NCBI RefSeq assembly: GCF_000568815.1 | Contig: NZ_CP007201.1 | Span: 682,001 to 746,000, forward strand | Direction: 5' to 3' | Origin: Sulfurospirillum multivorans DSM 12446 | Lineage (GTDB): Bacteria; Campylobacterota; Campylobacteria; Campylobacterales; Sulfurospirillaceae | DNA length: 64,000 bases | In this document: positions 44,512-53,351 of the stretch, piece by piece | Layout of the letters: the number at the start of each line of letters is the position of its first letter | Numbering within the stretch: position 1 is the stretch's first letter | Translations under genes and position numbers: made by a program | Notes under the pieces: model-generated | Databases searched by the model: none | Seen by the model: only the letters and a program-made list of their open reading frames with translations | Told to the model about the DNA's origin: nothing

Positions 44512-45121
44512 TATTGGAAATTCCAATGCTGATTTTTACCAAGATGGTAAAGTGTGGAGCATGTCTCACAAACAATTTAAAGAGTTTTCGACCCAAGAGA
44601 ATGTCTATTATATTTGTGTGAACGATGCCCTTAAGAGTTGGTTGCAAGGAAGAAATCATTTTATTGATCTGGAGCCTTATTTTGAGTTTGACACGATTTA
44701 CCAAGGGATGGGGATTGATCGTATTGCGGCATGTTGTACGATTGAAGATGGGATGATTGTCGATGCGGGCAGTGCTATAACGGTCGACATTATGTCAGGA
44801 GGGATGCACTTGGGCGGTTTTATTCTTCCGGGTCTTGGAGCGTATGAGAAGTGTTATGCTTCAATTTCACCACGTCTTAACTTACCCGTCAATCCAAGCA
44901 TCGCTCTGGATGCTTTACCTCAAAAAACAAACGATGCGATCTCGTATGGCGTGGTTAAGTCGATTATTATGCTTTTAGAAGTTACATGTAAAGATAAACG
45001 CATCTTCTTTTTAGGAGGCGACGGCAAATTTTTCTCTAAATTTTTTAGCAATGCGATTTTTGATCGAACGCTTATTTTTAGAGGCATGCTCAAAACCATT
45101 AAAGAAGCACATTTAGAATAG
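44498..45121 (+). CDS. coaX: Type III pantothenate kinase
   Basis: 207 aa from the ATG at 44498 (MILCDIGNSNADFY), with GGAAGG upstream; longer starts would disrupt the family's N-terminal nucleotide-binding D-x-G-N-S/T motif. YQGMGIDRIAACC (G.DR) and the second phosphate loop IVDAGSAITVDIM (about 88-100) followed by GGFILPGL are diagnostic. Phosphorylates pantothenate, first step of coenzyme A synthesis; insensitive to CoA feedback in this class. Palindrome copy at 44982 reads as VTCK. Confidence 0.95.
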   Translation: MILCDIGNSNADFYQDGKVWSMSHKQFKEFSTQENVYYICVNDALKSWLQGRNHFIDLEPYFEFDTIYQGMGIDRIAACCTIEDGMIVDAGSAITVDIMSGGMHLGGFILPGLGAYEKCYASISPRLNLPVNPSIALDALPQKTNDAISYGVVKSIIMLLEVTCKDKRIFFLGGDGKFFSKFFSNAIFDRTLIFRGMLKTIKEAHLE

Positions 45122-45202
45122 ACTTCTAAGAAGTCTTCTGACTCGTTAGAGTCAAGCTTTAGCGCCACAGCGGCTGAGCGTAGGTTATTAGGCTTTGCCT
45201 AA
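45120..45202 (+). repeat. Three successive short hairpins between coaX and hisG
   Basis: AGACTTC-TAA-GAAGTCT (45120-45136), TGACTC-GTTA-GAGTCA (45139-45154) and TTAGGC-TTT-GCCTAA (45188-45202) are perfect small stems. None is followed by a T-run on the plus strand. They may form a leader structure of hisG or mRNA-end structures of coaX. Confidence 0.55.
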
Positions 45203-45237
45203 AAACCGTGATAAAAATAGAACAGTAAAGGAATCAA

Positions 45238-45858
45238 ATGTTAACAGTGGCATTGCCAAAAGGTAGAATTGCAGAAGAGACGTTGGAAATTTTTGAAAAA
45301 ATTTTTGGAACCGCGTTTCGTTTTGATGATCGTAAATTAATCTTAGAAGCCGATGGTTTCCGTTTTTTATTGGTGCGAAATCAAGATGTGCCTGCGTATG
45401 TTTTACACCAATCGGCGGACATTGGTGTGGTGGGCTTGGATGTTTTGGAAGAGAAAGATGAAGATCTTCTGCGATTGCTTGATCTTGGCATTGGCAAATG
45501 CAAAGTCTGTGTGGGCATTCAAGAGGGCAAAGAGATCGATTACAGCGCTCCTGAGCTTAAAGTCGCTACCAAAATGACCAATATTGCTCAAAAATATTTT
45601 TCAAAAAAAGCGATGCCTGTGAATATTATTAAACTCTATGGTTCGATCGAATTAGCACCACTTGTGGGACTTTCGGATGTGATTGTGGATATTGTTGAAA
45701 CGGGAAGCACCATGAAGCAAAATGGGCTTAAAGTGGTTGAGACCATTTTGGATTCATCGGCGTATTTGATTGCAAATAAAAACAGCTTTATTGAGAAAAA
45801 AGAGGAAATTACGTCGTTGTATCACCATATCAATGAGGTGATTCACCAAGGTTGCTGA
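45238..45858 (+). CDS. hisG: ATP phosphoribosyltransferase, short form
   Basis: 206 aa, the short HisG-S form lacking the C-terminal regulatory ACT-like domain, so it should need HisZ as partner; none is visible here. MLTVALPKGRIAEETLEIF at the start, DIGVVGLDVLEE and the PRPP-binding DVIVDIVETGSTMKQNGL (about 146-163) are clear. Catalyses the first committed step of histidine synthesis. AAGGAAT precedes the ATG. The last codons form one arm of a hairpin shared with the convergent response-regulator gene. Confidence 0.95.
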   Translation: MLTVALPKGRIAEETLEIFEKIFGTAFRFDDRKLILEADGFRFLLVRNQDVPAYVLHQSADIGVVGLDVLEEKDEDLLRLLDLGIGKCKVCVGIQEGKEIDYSAPELKVATKMTNIAQKYFSKKAMPVNIIKLYGSIELAPLVGLSDVIVDIVETGSTMKQNGLKVVETILDSSAYLIANKNSFIEKKEEITSLYHHINEVIHQGC

Positions 45859-45877
45859 TCAATAAAGATCAGCAACC
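45850..45877. terminator. Two-way terminator inside the ends of hisG and the response-regulator gene
   Basis: GGTTGCTGATC (45850-45860), AATAAA, GATCAGCAACC (45867-45877): an 11-bp perfect stem. The left arm includes the hisG stop and the right arm encodes the last residues of the opposing gene, so both coding ends double as terminator. Confidence 0.8.
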
Positions 45878-46239
45878 TTAGCGATTTTACTGCTTAAGTC
45901 ATGCTCACGAATAGGCTTGACTAAAAAATCAAATGCCCCATGTTCAAAGGCTTCATGTTTGCGTGTCTCATCGGTTGTTAAAACAATGACAGGAAGCTTT
46001 TTGAACTCATTCATGGATTGGATATTGGTAAGAAACTCAATGCCATCCATAACAGGCATCTTAATATCAAGAAGCACCAAATCAATATCACCTTGCGTTT
46101 TTAACAGGTTAATGGCATCAAGCCCATTGGTTGCTTCGATGATAATACCTACATTAACATTTTTGCGTAACATAGAGCTAATCAATTTTAGATTAATGAA
46201 ATCATCATCAACCGCTAGGATTTTTAACTGTTTTTCCAT
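45859..46239 (-). CDS. CheY-like single-domain response regulator
   Basis: 126 aa, a lone receiver domain: acidic pair in AVDDDFIN (about residues 9-12), phospho-acceptor Asp in LVLLDIKMPVMDGIEF (about 57), Thr in IVLTTDETRK and Lys in FLVKPIREHD. No output domain, so it acts through protein contacts. It lies 12 bases after the large hybrid kinase and is its likely target, through the Hpt-like protein encoded upstream. Confidence 0.93.
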   Translation of the reverse strand: MEKQLKILAVDDDFINLKLISSMLRKNVNVGIIIEATNGLDAINLLKTQGDIDLVLLDIKMPVMDGIEFLTNIQSMNEFKKLPVIVLTTDETRKHEAFEHGAFDFLVKPIREHDLSSKIAKVADLY

Positions 46240-46251
46240 AGAGTTTGCCTT

Positions 46252-49200
46252 TTAAATAAACGTGTGAATCAGGATTTCAAGCTCTTTTTTACTAATTTGG
46301 TTTGGTAAAATAGCATCAAAGGCAGCAGAACTATCGTGGTTTTTCTCTTTAGGATCAATAAACATAATGGTATGAATTTTTCCTGCGTTGTGTTGCTCAG
46401 TGATGGTATGAATCCATGCTAAAAATGTCTCAGTATCGTCTAAAAGCATCTCTTTATCAAACAAGATAATCTTACACTGTTTGGATTCAATTTTTTGTTT
46501 AAACTCATTATACGAGCTTGCCGCTTCAACATGTTCGCACATTTTGCTCAAAACACTGGTGAAAATTTTGGTTTCAATCGGACTTTTTTTCAAGACTAAA
46601 ACATCAAGCGGTTCCAAAGATGACGACGTAACTCTATCACTGATTGAAAGTTCTGGTTCGCTAGGCGTAAGGAGTTCATCGTGTACGGGTTGCGCTGCTA
46701 CAGGCTCGATTTTTGTTTCTTCTACAACAGGAGGCTTCGCTTCTGTAACATTCTCTTGAGCGGAATAATCGATCTTATCTTGAATAAAGAGGTTGAGAAT
46801 ACTGATGATGCTCTCTTTCTTAATCGGTTTGGTGATGTATTCATCCAAGCCCTCTTTCATAAAGCGTTCACGATCTCCCTTAAGCGCATTGGCGGTAATG
46901 GCAACAATGGGCGTATGGGTCAGATGATTTTTCTCTTCGTACTCTAAAATTTTATGCGTCGCTTCGATACCATCCATAACCGGCATCGCAATATCCATAA
47001 AGATCATATCAAACGTCTCATTGCGTCTGCGCTCTAAGGCTTGAAGACCATTGGGGACAATTGTGATGTTCAGCCCTAAATCTTCGAGGGTTCTACGAAT
47101 CAGTTTTTGGTTGATCTCATTGTCTTCAGCAACCAAGACATTGGCTTTAAATTTTTTACCAAAGGTTGCTTTTTGAACCGGTTGTGGTTGAATGTGATCT
47201 TCTTTAGCCGGTAAAAATTCACGTTTTGACTCTAGTGCTTTGACGAGTTTTGAGACATTGATTGGCTCGTAAATTGGAGTGATATATTTGGTATTGTATT
47301 CGTTGTATTTGGATTGCTGTGAGGATTTGAAGATCAAAATAATAGGCAATTTAATCTTCTTATACTCTTCGAGCTCCTCTTTCGTGAGGTTGTTGTAATC
47401 TGCAACAATAATGTTGCTGCCTGCTTTAAAGATCAGATTTTTAAGCGCTGGAAAATCGGTATAGTATTTGGCATGCGCACCAAAATAGGTAAAGTAGTCG
47501 TACATAAATTCGGTATGCGCTTTAGCACTGTTCAGTGGTGCATACAGCGCACAGTTAAAGTCGCTAAAGTGGTCTTTGTAGTCGGTTCCACTGGCGGTGG
47601 ATTCAAGAAGATCGAGTACAAAGAAGAAGCGACTACCTTTGCCTTCTTCACTCTCCACTTCCAAGCGACTTCCCATAAGCGCAATGTACTTTGAAGAGAT
47701 CGTAAGGCCAAGTCCTGTGCCTCCAAATTTACGGGTAATGGTCGAATCGGCTTGGTTAAAAGCATCAAAAATACCTTCGATTTTATCGTGATGAATACCA
47801 ATGCCGGAGTCTTGAACGCTAAAGAGAACGCGTGCTTTATCCAAAGGTGCATTGCTTAAACGTTTGATTTCAACCGTGATTTGACCGTTATTGGGAGTAA
47901 ATTTAACCGCGTTACTCATAAGGTTAATCAAAACCTCTTTGACCTTAACCGCGTCCCCTTTGAGGTAATTGTGCAAGCTTGGGTCAATGTACAAAGAGAG
48001 CTGAATGTTCTTCTCAGCAGCCTTAGGTCCATATACTTCAACCGCATTTTCAAACTCATCAATAGGCGAGAAGAGAATCTCATCGATCTCGATTTTGTTA
48101 CTTTCCACTTTGGAAAGATCCAAGATATTATTGATAATTGCCAAAAGGTTTTCAGAACTTTTCTCAATAACATCCACAAATTCACGCTTCTCTTCATCCA
48201 AATCAGAATTTCTAAGCAGTTCCGTAAAACCGATGATGCCATTGAGTGGTGTCCTGATTTCATGGCTCATGTTCGCTAAGAAGATACTTTTTGCAGCACT
48301 GGCCTCTTCGGCATTTTGTTTCTCTTTGGCAATGTTTTCAATCGCTTTATCGATAATGGCGTAGGCGACGTTCATACCCTCCGCCGTATTGAAATCAACT
48401 TTTTCTTTGGTATCGGCAAGCTCTTCAACGCGTGTAAAGATGTTTTCAAGCCCTTGGACGTTCTTTCTAAATTGCCCTGAGAGTCCAAAGCCTAAGAACA
48501 TTAAAACAATGGAGATAATCCATGTCAGACCTGCTCCAATGAGTTGCCCTATATTTTGATTGTCGTAGTTGTGCTCTTGGGCGTTTAAGGAGGCACTAAT
48601 GATCTGGGCTGATTTATCGAGGATGTCAATTTTTTTTGTCAGAAGTCCAAACCAGAGTGTCGGGTCAATCAGATATTCACCCGTTTGTGCCGCAGCAACC
48701 AGTTCAGCTTTAACTTGCGTGATCTCCTCTTCAAGTTTGACATTATCCGGAAGTTTATAGAGACTTTCGATCTGAGAACGTGTTGAGGCATCGTTAATCG
48801 TTGTATAATCAAAGCTACTGGACGTTCCAAATATCGTGATCCAAATTTCAAGGTCTCTAGGGCTAAAAGGGACATATTGGCTCAAGATTTTAGCGACAAA
48901 TCCACGCTCTTGACCAAGAGATTCGATGTTTTTATAGACCGTCACCAAGGAGTAGGTGAGGTTTGAGATATTGGAATTGGTGTCAATTGTGCCGATCGTT
49001 TCAAGCTCTTTAAGAAGAAAAATGTTGATTTGGCTGTAGTAATCAAAGAACATTTTATTAAAATCAACGGTAAAGTTATCGACAGCTTGGCGCATTTCAA
49101 CAATTTTAGTAATGTAAGTAATCACGTTTTTAATATTGGGTGTTACTTCGTGCGTTTGGTAAAAATCATGAAACGCTTTGATGGATTTATTGACCCCTGC

Positions 49201-49452
49201 ACGTTGCTCTTGAAGTGCCTCTTTAGCGATACTTCCTTGACTGGAAAGGTACGAAGCACTGAGCCCCCTCTCTTTGGCAAGTTCAATGGAGAGTGAACTT
49301 AAAACCCTGGTACTCTCTATCTTGTTTTTTAGCGTCAGTGTAGTATCAAATTGACTGTACGATAAAAAGAGAAAATAACTCGAAAAGATAAAAAGAATAA
49401 TCAAGGGGTATTGGCTGATAAGTCGTAACGTATGTTGCGTCGTTAATTTCAT
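46252..49452 (-). CDS. Hybrid sensor histidine kinase with nitrate-sensing-type (NIT) input
   Basis: 1066 aa. TM1 (about 12-32), a periplasmic NIT-like helical domain (about 35-300, with IELAKERGLSASYLSSQG and SLGQERGFVAKIL), TM2 (about 308-328), then the H-box FLANMSHEIRTPLNGIIGF (about 395-413) and ATPase motifs NLMSNAVKFTPNNG and GTGLGLTIS. C-terminal to it lie a degenerate receiver (about 635-755), a full receiver (about 785-905, VLVAEDNEINQKL; FMDIAMPVMDGIE) and a second degenerate receiver (about 945-1066, ILFDKEML). An inner-membrane phosphorelay kinase; NIT domains sense nitrate or nitrite. Confidence 0.9.
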   Translation of the reverse strand: MKLTTQHTLRLISQYPLIILFIFSSYFLFLSYSQFDTTLTLKNKIESTRVLSSLSIELAKERGLSASYLSSQGSIAKEALQEQRAGVNKSIKAFHDFYQTHEVTPNIKNVITYITKIVEMRQAVDNFTVDFNKMFFDYYSQINIFLLKELETIGTIDTNSNISNLTYSLVTVYKNIESLGQERGFVAKILSQYVPFSPRDLEIWITIFGTSSSFDYTTINDASTRSQIESLYKLPDNVKLEEEITQVKAELVAAAQTGEYLIDPTLWFGLLTKKIDILDKSAQIISASLNAQEHNYDNQNIGQLIGAGLTWIISIVLMFLGFGLSGQFRKNVQGLENIFTRVEELADTKEKVDFNTAEGMNVAYAIIDKAIENIAKEKQNAEEASAAKSIFLANMSHEIRTPLNGIIGFTELLRNSDLDEEKREFVDVIEKSSENLLAIINNILDLSKVESNKIEIDEILFSPIDEFENAVEVYGPKAAEKNIQLSLYIDPSLHNYLKGDAVKVKEVLINLMSNAVKFTPNNGQITVEIKRLSNAPLDKARVLFSVQDSGIGIHHDKIEGIFDAFNQADSTITRKFGGTGLGLTISSKYIALMGSRLEVESEEGKGSRFFFVLDLLESTASGTDYKDHFSDFNCALYAPLNSAKAHTEFMYDYFTYFGAHAKYYTDFPALKNLIFKAGSNIIVADYNNLTKEELEEYKKIKLPIILIFKSSQQSKYNEYNTKYITPIYEPINVSKLVKALESKREFLPAKEDHIQPQPVQKATFGKKFKANVLVAEDNEINQKLIRRTLEDLGLNITIVPNGLQALERRRNETFDMIFMDIAMPVMDGIEATHKILEYEEKNHLTHTPIVAITANALKGDRERFMKEGLDEYITKPIKKESIISILNLFIQDKIDYSAQENVTEAKPPVVEETKIEPVAAQPVHDELLTPSEPELSISDRVTSSSLEPLDVLVLKKSPIETKIFTSVLSKMCEHVEAASSYNEFKQKIESKQCKIILFDKEMLLDDTETFLAWIHTITEQHNAGKIHTIMFIDPKEKNHDSSAAFDAILPNQISKKELEILIHTFI

Positions 49453-49467
49453 GGTCGGCGTCCTTTA

Positions 49468-49866
49468 TTAACTGTTAATAAGTATGTTATAAGCAGAGGC
49501 GATCTCTTTACATGTAACGCTCTCTTTGGCTCCTTGGTTGAGGAGTAAAACCGCATCATCATGCTTGATTTTATTTTTGAGATAGGCTTCGGCAAGGTAG
49601 CATTTTGCCTTGATATTGCCTTTCATCACCGCTTGTTCTAAGTAGGGAATCGCAAGTGAAGCATTAGCTTCCACCCCTTCACCGTACAAATACATTTTAC
49701 CAAGGTAAAAATAACCTTGAATGGCATTTTCTTTTTTGATAGAGAGTTCAAATAACTCTTTGGCTTGGGCATAATTGCCCGCTTTATAGGCTAAGGTTGC
49801 ATCGCGAAAATGATCAGCCAACAGGGGTGAAAGCAGCAGACCAAAAACGAGTAAAATTTTTATCAT
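49468..49866 (-). CDS. Secreted Sel1/TPR-repeat protein
   Basis: 132 aa with a signal peptide (MIKILLVFGLLLSPLLA, cleavage near residue 17). Sel1-like repeats follow: YKAGNYAQAKELFELSIKKE, IQGYFYLGKMYLYGEGVEAN, SLAIPYLEQAVMKGNIKAKC. Two Cys residues near the repeats may pair. Such periplasmic repeat proteins mediate contacts; here perhaps with the NIT sensor encoded next. Start overlaps the preceding gene's stop by four bases. Palindrome copy (core 49508) reads as VTCK. Confidence 0.8.
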   Translation of the reverse strand: MIKILLVFGLLLSPLLADHFRDATLAYKAGNYAQAKELFELSIKKENAIQGYFYLGKMYLYGEGVEANASLAIPYLEQAVMKGNIKAKCYLAEAYLKNKIKHDDAVLLLNQGAKESVTCKEIASAYNILINS

Positions 49867-51041
49867 AGAACATTCTCCTTAAAGTGTGAAACGGCTTTTT
49901 GGAGGGCTTGGAGTGTGTGTAAAATTTCCTCTTTGGTGTCAAAATCCAAACTGGTTTCTAAGTGTTCAAACTGGTGGAACAAAGAGAGAATCTGAAGATG
50001 AATCGCAACGCTTTTAAGGTGTGAAATTTCCTCTTTTGCTTGATTGCGGTTATTGGCATTGATAGCATCTTTTAGCAGTGGCAACTTGGCATCTAAAGAG
50101 ACTACATACTCTTCAATGATTTGCGCTAACGTGCTAATATCAAGCCCTAACTCTTCGGCACACTCTGAGAGGTCAAAGACTTCTTCTTCCACCAAAGGTG
50201 TGACATCTGATGGTGCGCGCAACTCCTCTACATGTAAGGTTGGATCGTCTAAAAGATCTTCCACTTGATCTTCAGGATAAAACTCCACGGGAGCAACAAA
50301 ATCAAGATCATGAAGCGTAATTTGATCAATCGAATGGTACGCTTCTGGCGTCTCTTCCACGATTTTTGGCGCTTTATCCTCTTTGGGCTCATCAAGAATC
50401 GTATGGTCAAATTTGAGTTTAAAATCAAAGGTATCTTCCAAAAGTGGGGCAGAGGTATTGAGTTTAAAGTCTTGAGCCTCTTCTGTCTCAGGCAGTGAAA
50501 TCATTGGTGTCGGAAGTGAGACCGTGTAATCCTCTTCAAAAGCCGTTTCCATCAAAGGTTGCGTTGTTTCAAAGCTGATGGGCGCGGTGAGCGATGATGG
50601 TGCTTCTTCGCTGAAGGACTCTTCATACGAAATGATAGAAGGAGAAGGTTCTTCAAGCGTTGTGTCAAAATTTTGGGGTGTGTTCATCGAAATAGGCAGG
50701 TCACGTTTAAACGAAGGCGCATTACTGATCTCTACGCTGAAAAAAAGTAATGTATTATTGATCTCTTTTTGAAGGTAAATTTCATTAATCAAGAGGGAAG
50801 ATTCGATCTCTTTACCATTTTTGGTACGGATGAGAACGCGTTTATTGGGCGTGCCACTGTGCTGCGCATAATCGATCCAGCAGAAGTTTTTAAACTTGAA
50901 AATGAAGCCTGGTTTATTCACAAAGAGATCGGCAATGTCGCTGTGATAATTACGAAACTCTTCCATGTCTTCGTACCCCAAAAGGTACAACTCTTGGCTC
51001 CCCATTCCCAAAAATAGGCCACTTTTATCGTAAAGTATCAA
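49863..51041 (-). CDS. PAS-like/Hpt-like phosphotransfer protein
   Basis: 392 aa, cytosolic. Residues 1-105 look like a PAS fold (LFLGMGSQELYLLGYEDMEE; RVLIRTKNGKEIESSLLIN). A long acidic, Pro/Thr/Ser-rich linker follows (about 110-290). The last 100 residues form a four-helix Hpt-like domain with KEEISHLKSVAIHLQI, whose His-x-Leu-Lys-Ser matches the phospho-His motif (HxLKG/S). It probably relays phosphate between the hybrid kinase and the CheY-like regulator downstream. Palindrome-related CTACATGTAA at 50229 reads as LHVE. Confidence 0.7.
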   Translation of the reverse strand: MILYDKSGLFLGMGSQELYLLGYEDMEEFRNYHSDIADLFVNKPGFIFKFKNFCWIDYAQHSGTPNKRVLIRTKNGKEIESSLLINEIYLQKEINNTLLFFSVEISNAPSFKRDLPISMNTPQNFDTTLEEPSPSIISYEESFSEEAPSSLTAPISFETTQPLMETAFEEDYTVSLPTPMISLPETEEAQDFKLNTSAPLLEDTFDFKLKFDHTILDEPKEDKAPKIVEETPEAYHSIDQITLHDLDFVAPVEFYPEDQVEDLLDDPTLHVEELRAPSDVTPLVEEEVFDLSECAEELGLDISTLAQIIEEYVVSLDAKLPLLKDAINANNRNQAKEEISHLKSVAIHLQILSLFHQFEHLETSLDFDTKEEILHTLQALQKAVSHFKENVL

Positions 51042-51102
51042 ATCACGATCCTTTAATGAACGTTAAAAAGTCAATTTTAACTCACTTATACTTAAAACTA
51101 AC

Positions 51103-52902
51103 CTACTTTTTTAAGCCCTGAAATAGATTGCTTCCGAGCTTCTTACCAACGGTGACCTCTAGCTCTTCTTGGCTTGCCGCGTAGATCGCTTCAAAGGTTC
51201 CAAAGTAAAGGAGCAATTTTTTAATCGTTGCCGCGCCCACGCCTTCGATTTGCAGAAGCTCCAAACTCATATCGGCTCCTCGTTTTTTCTTCTGATGATA
51301 CGTGATTGCAAAGCGGTGGGCTTCATCGCGAAGTCTTTGAATAAACTGCAAACGTTTATCACTTGGGGGGAGTTCAAAGGCTTGGTTTTGATTGTACAGA
51401 AGATCGTGCGCAGCTCCTTTGGAACGGTTGGCTTTTGCGTCACGTTTCTCTTTGGCAATGGCAAGCAGATCGACCTGCACCCCTTTTTGAGAGAGCAGAC
51501 TTTTGGCGAGTTTGAGGATGGTTTCACCGCCGTCTAGTACCCAAAGATCGGGCGCAGATTCTTTGGAAAAATCATTAATACGACGCTCTAACATTTCTCT
51601 CATTTGGGCATATTCATCCGCGTGGTGAAGTTCATAACGGCGGTAGCTGGATTTATCAAATCCTTCATCCCAAACGACCATCCCGCCTACGGGAGATTTG
51701 CCTCCAAGATGCGAGTTGTCGAAAATTTCAATGCGTTTGGGAAGGGAGGTAAAATCAAACAAAGCTTGCATTTGTTCTGCAAGAGAGTTGTTGTTTTTCG
51801 TGCTGTGTTGGATTAAAATCGTTTTGGCATTCTCTTGTGCGATGGAAATCAAATGCAGTTTTTCGCCACGTTGAGGAACGCTGATCGTGATCTTTTGCCC
51901 AAATTTTTCAGTTAAAAATTGACTGATGGACTCTTGTTCGTTAAAGGATTCGGCGATGAGAATTTGCTTGGCAAAGGTTTGATTCATCGGGTTGTAAAAC
52001 TCAAAAAGAGCTCGCTGGTACAGCTCCTCTTTTTCAAAACCATACGCATTGTGCATAAGCGTGTGCGACATGGAGACGATTTTACCTCCACGAATAAACA
52101 GGCGCATAATCACCGCCGTTTTTTCCATAATTTCAACCGCAAACACATCGTAATCTTCGAGTTTTGAAAGCTCCACATGCGTTACATGTAAAGCGTCCTT
52201 GATGGAGTTGATGATGTCACGAAGCTTAGCGGCTTCTTCAAAATTGAGCTTCATCGACGCCTCTTCCATCTTTACATGTAAAAGGTTGACGAGCTTTTTT
52301 TGATCATGCAACGATTCGAGCGCTTCTTGGACAATTTTCCCATACGTTTCGGTGTCTATCTTTTGCTCGCAGGGTGCTAAACAGCGGTTAATCTGATAAA
52401 AAAGGCACGCTTTTTTGCTTTTCAAACAGCCTCGTTTTTGCACGAGCGGAAACGCCAAATAGAGTGCTTCTAAGAATGCTTTGGCTGAGCCCGAAAGAGG
52501 GCCAAAATATTTGATATGCTTATCATTGACGATCTTGCGCGTGATCTCAAAGCGAGGGAAAGGCTCGGAAAGATTGATCGCAATGTACGGATAGGTTTTA
52601 TCATCGCGCAGAAGAATATTATACTTAGGTTTGAGCTGTTTAATGAGCGAGTTTTCTAAGATGAGTGCGTCGTGTTCGCTTTGAACGACGATGTACTCGA
52701 CATTGTCAACTTCGCTGATCATCTTTGCGATGCGAAGCGAAAGATTGGGAGCGGCGCAGAGTTCATTGGAAAAGCGAAAATAACTCTTCACACGGTTTTT
52801 AATACTTTTGGCTTTGCCGACGTACAAAAGCATGCCTTGCGCATTAAAATACTGGTAGATTCCCGCATTGTGTGGCGCGTTTTTAAGTTTTTGGGCTAGC
52901 AT
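51103..52902 (-). CDS. uvrC: Excinuclease ABC subunit C (UvrC)
   Basis: 599 aa. GIY-YIG nuclease domain at residues 10-90 (GIYQYFNAQGMLLYVGKAKS), four Cys (CLKSKKACLFYQINRCLAPC, about 156-175), UVR motif (about 200-235), RNase H-like nuclease domain with IFDNSHLGGKSPVGGMVVW and DLWVLDGG, and C-terminal helix-hairpin-helix (LLQIEGVGAATIKKLL). Makes both incisions in nucleotide excision repair with UvrB. Two palindrome copies (cores 52182 and 52272) are read as LHVT and LHVK. Overlaps the upstream gene by seven bases. Confidence 0.97.
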   Translation of the reverse strand: MLAQKLKNAPHNAGIYQYFNAQGMLLYVGKAKSIKNRVKSYFRFSNELCAAPNLSLRIAKMISEVDNVEYIVVQSEHDALILENSLIKQLKPKYNILLRDDKTYPYIAINLSEPFPRFEITRKIVNDKHIKYFGPLSGSAKAFLEALYLAFPLVQKRGCLKSKKACLFYQINRCLAPCEQKIDTETYGKIVQEALESLHDQKKLVNLLHVKMEEASMKLNFEEAAKLRDIINSIKDALHVTHVELSKLEDYDVFAVEIMEKTAVIMRLFIRGGKIVSMSHTLMHNAYGFEKEELYQRALFEFYNPMNQTFAKQILIAESFNEQESISQFLTEKFGQKITISVPQRGEKLHLISIAQENAKTILIQHSTKNNNSLAEQMQALFDFTSLPKRIEIFDNSHLGGKSPVGGMVVWDEGFDKSSYRRYELHHADEYAQMREMLERRINDFSKESAPDLWVLDGGETILKLAKSLLSQKGVQVDLLAIAKEKRDAKANRSKGAAHDLLYNQNQAFELPPSDKRLQFIQRLRDEAHRFAITYHQKKKRGADMSLELLQIEGVGAATIKKLLLYFGTFEAIYAASQEELEVTVGKKLGSNLFQGLKK

Positions 52903-53351
52903 GTTCTATTTTTGGCAATGGTCTCTTTAATCGCTTCAAAAAGCGCGCGCAGTTTTTCATCTTCACAGAGTGTTTCAAACGCTCCTGTGGCTTGTTCTGC
53001 ATAGAAAATATCGGAATTGGCACTGACAACCAACGCCTCTTCTTCGCTTTTTTGATTGGTCACAAAGGCTTGAACTTCGTTTACATGTAAACAGCCACAC
53101 TCAGGAAAATGAACATGAACCTCTTTTAATAGACTCTTTATTAAATTACGTTTATAATTGAATTCCATTTTGGCGCAAGGATGATTGAGTACAAAAAAGA
53201 GCGTATCGTTTTTGATGTACACAAAGCGTATCATGCTTGTGAAGCTTTTGGGTAATAAACTGAGCAATCTGTCGTAACAACGCATTTGTTCATATTTCTT
53301 CATAGAAGGTTGTTGTACGAGATGAGAAATTATACTTTTAGAATCTTTCAT
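52896..53351 (-). CDS. DUF721/DciA-like protein, possibly leaderless
   Basis: 151 aa from the ATG at 53351; an internal ATG at 53303 is the alternative. The region YDRLLSLLPKSFTSMIRFVY, IKNDTLFFVLNHPCAKMEFN and IKSLLKEV has the order of secondary structure of DUF721 proteins, which include the helicase loader DciA. The match is suggestive only. A perfect extended -10 places the predicted transcript start on the A of ATG 53351. The 5' end overlaps the divergent small lipoprotein gene. Palindrome copy at 53081 reads as LHVN. Confidence 0.45.
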   Translation of the reverse strand: MKDSKSIISHLVQQPSMKKYEQMRCYDRLLSLLPKSFTSMIRFVYIKNDTLFFVLNHPCAKMEFNYKRNLIKSLLKEVHVHFPECGCLHVNEVQAFVTNQKSEEEALVVSANSDIFYAEQATGAFETLCEDEKLRALFEAIKETIAKNRTC

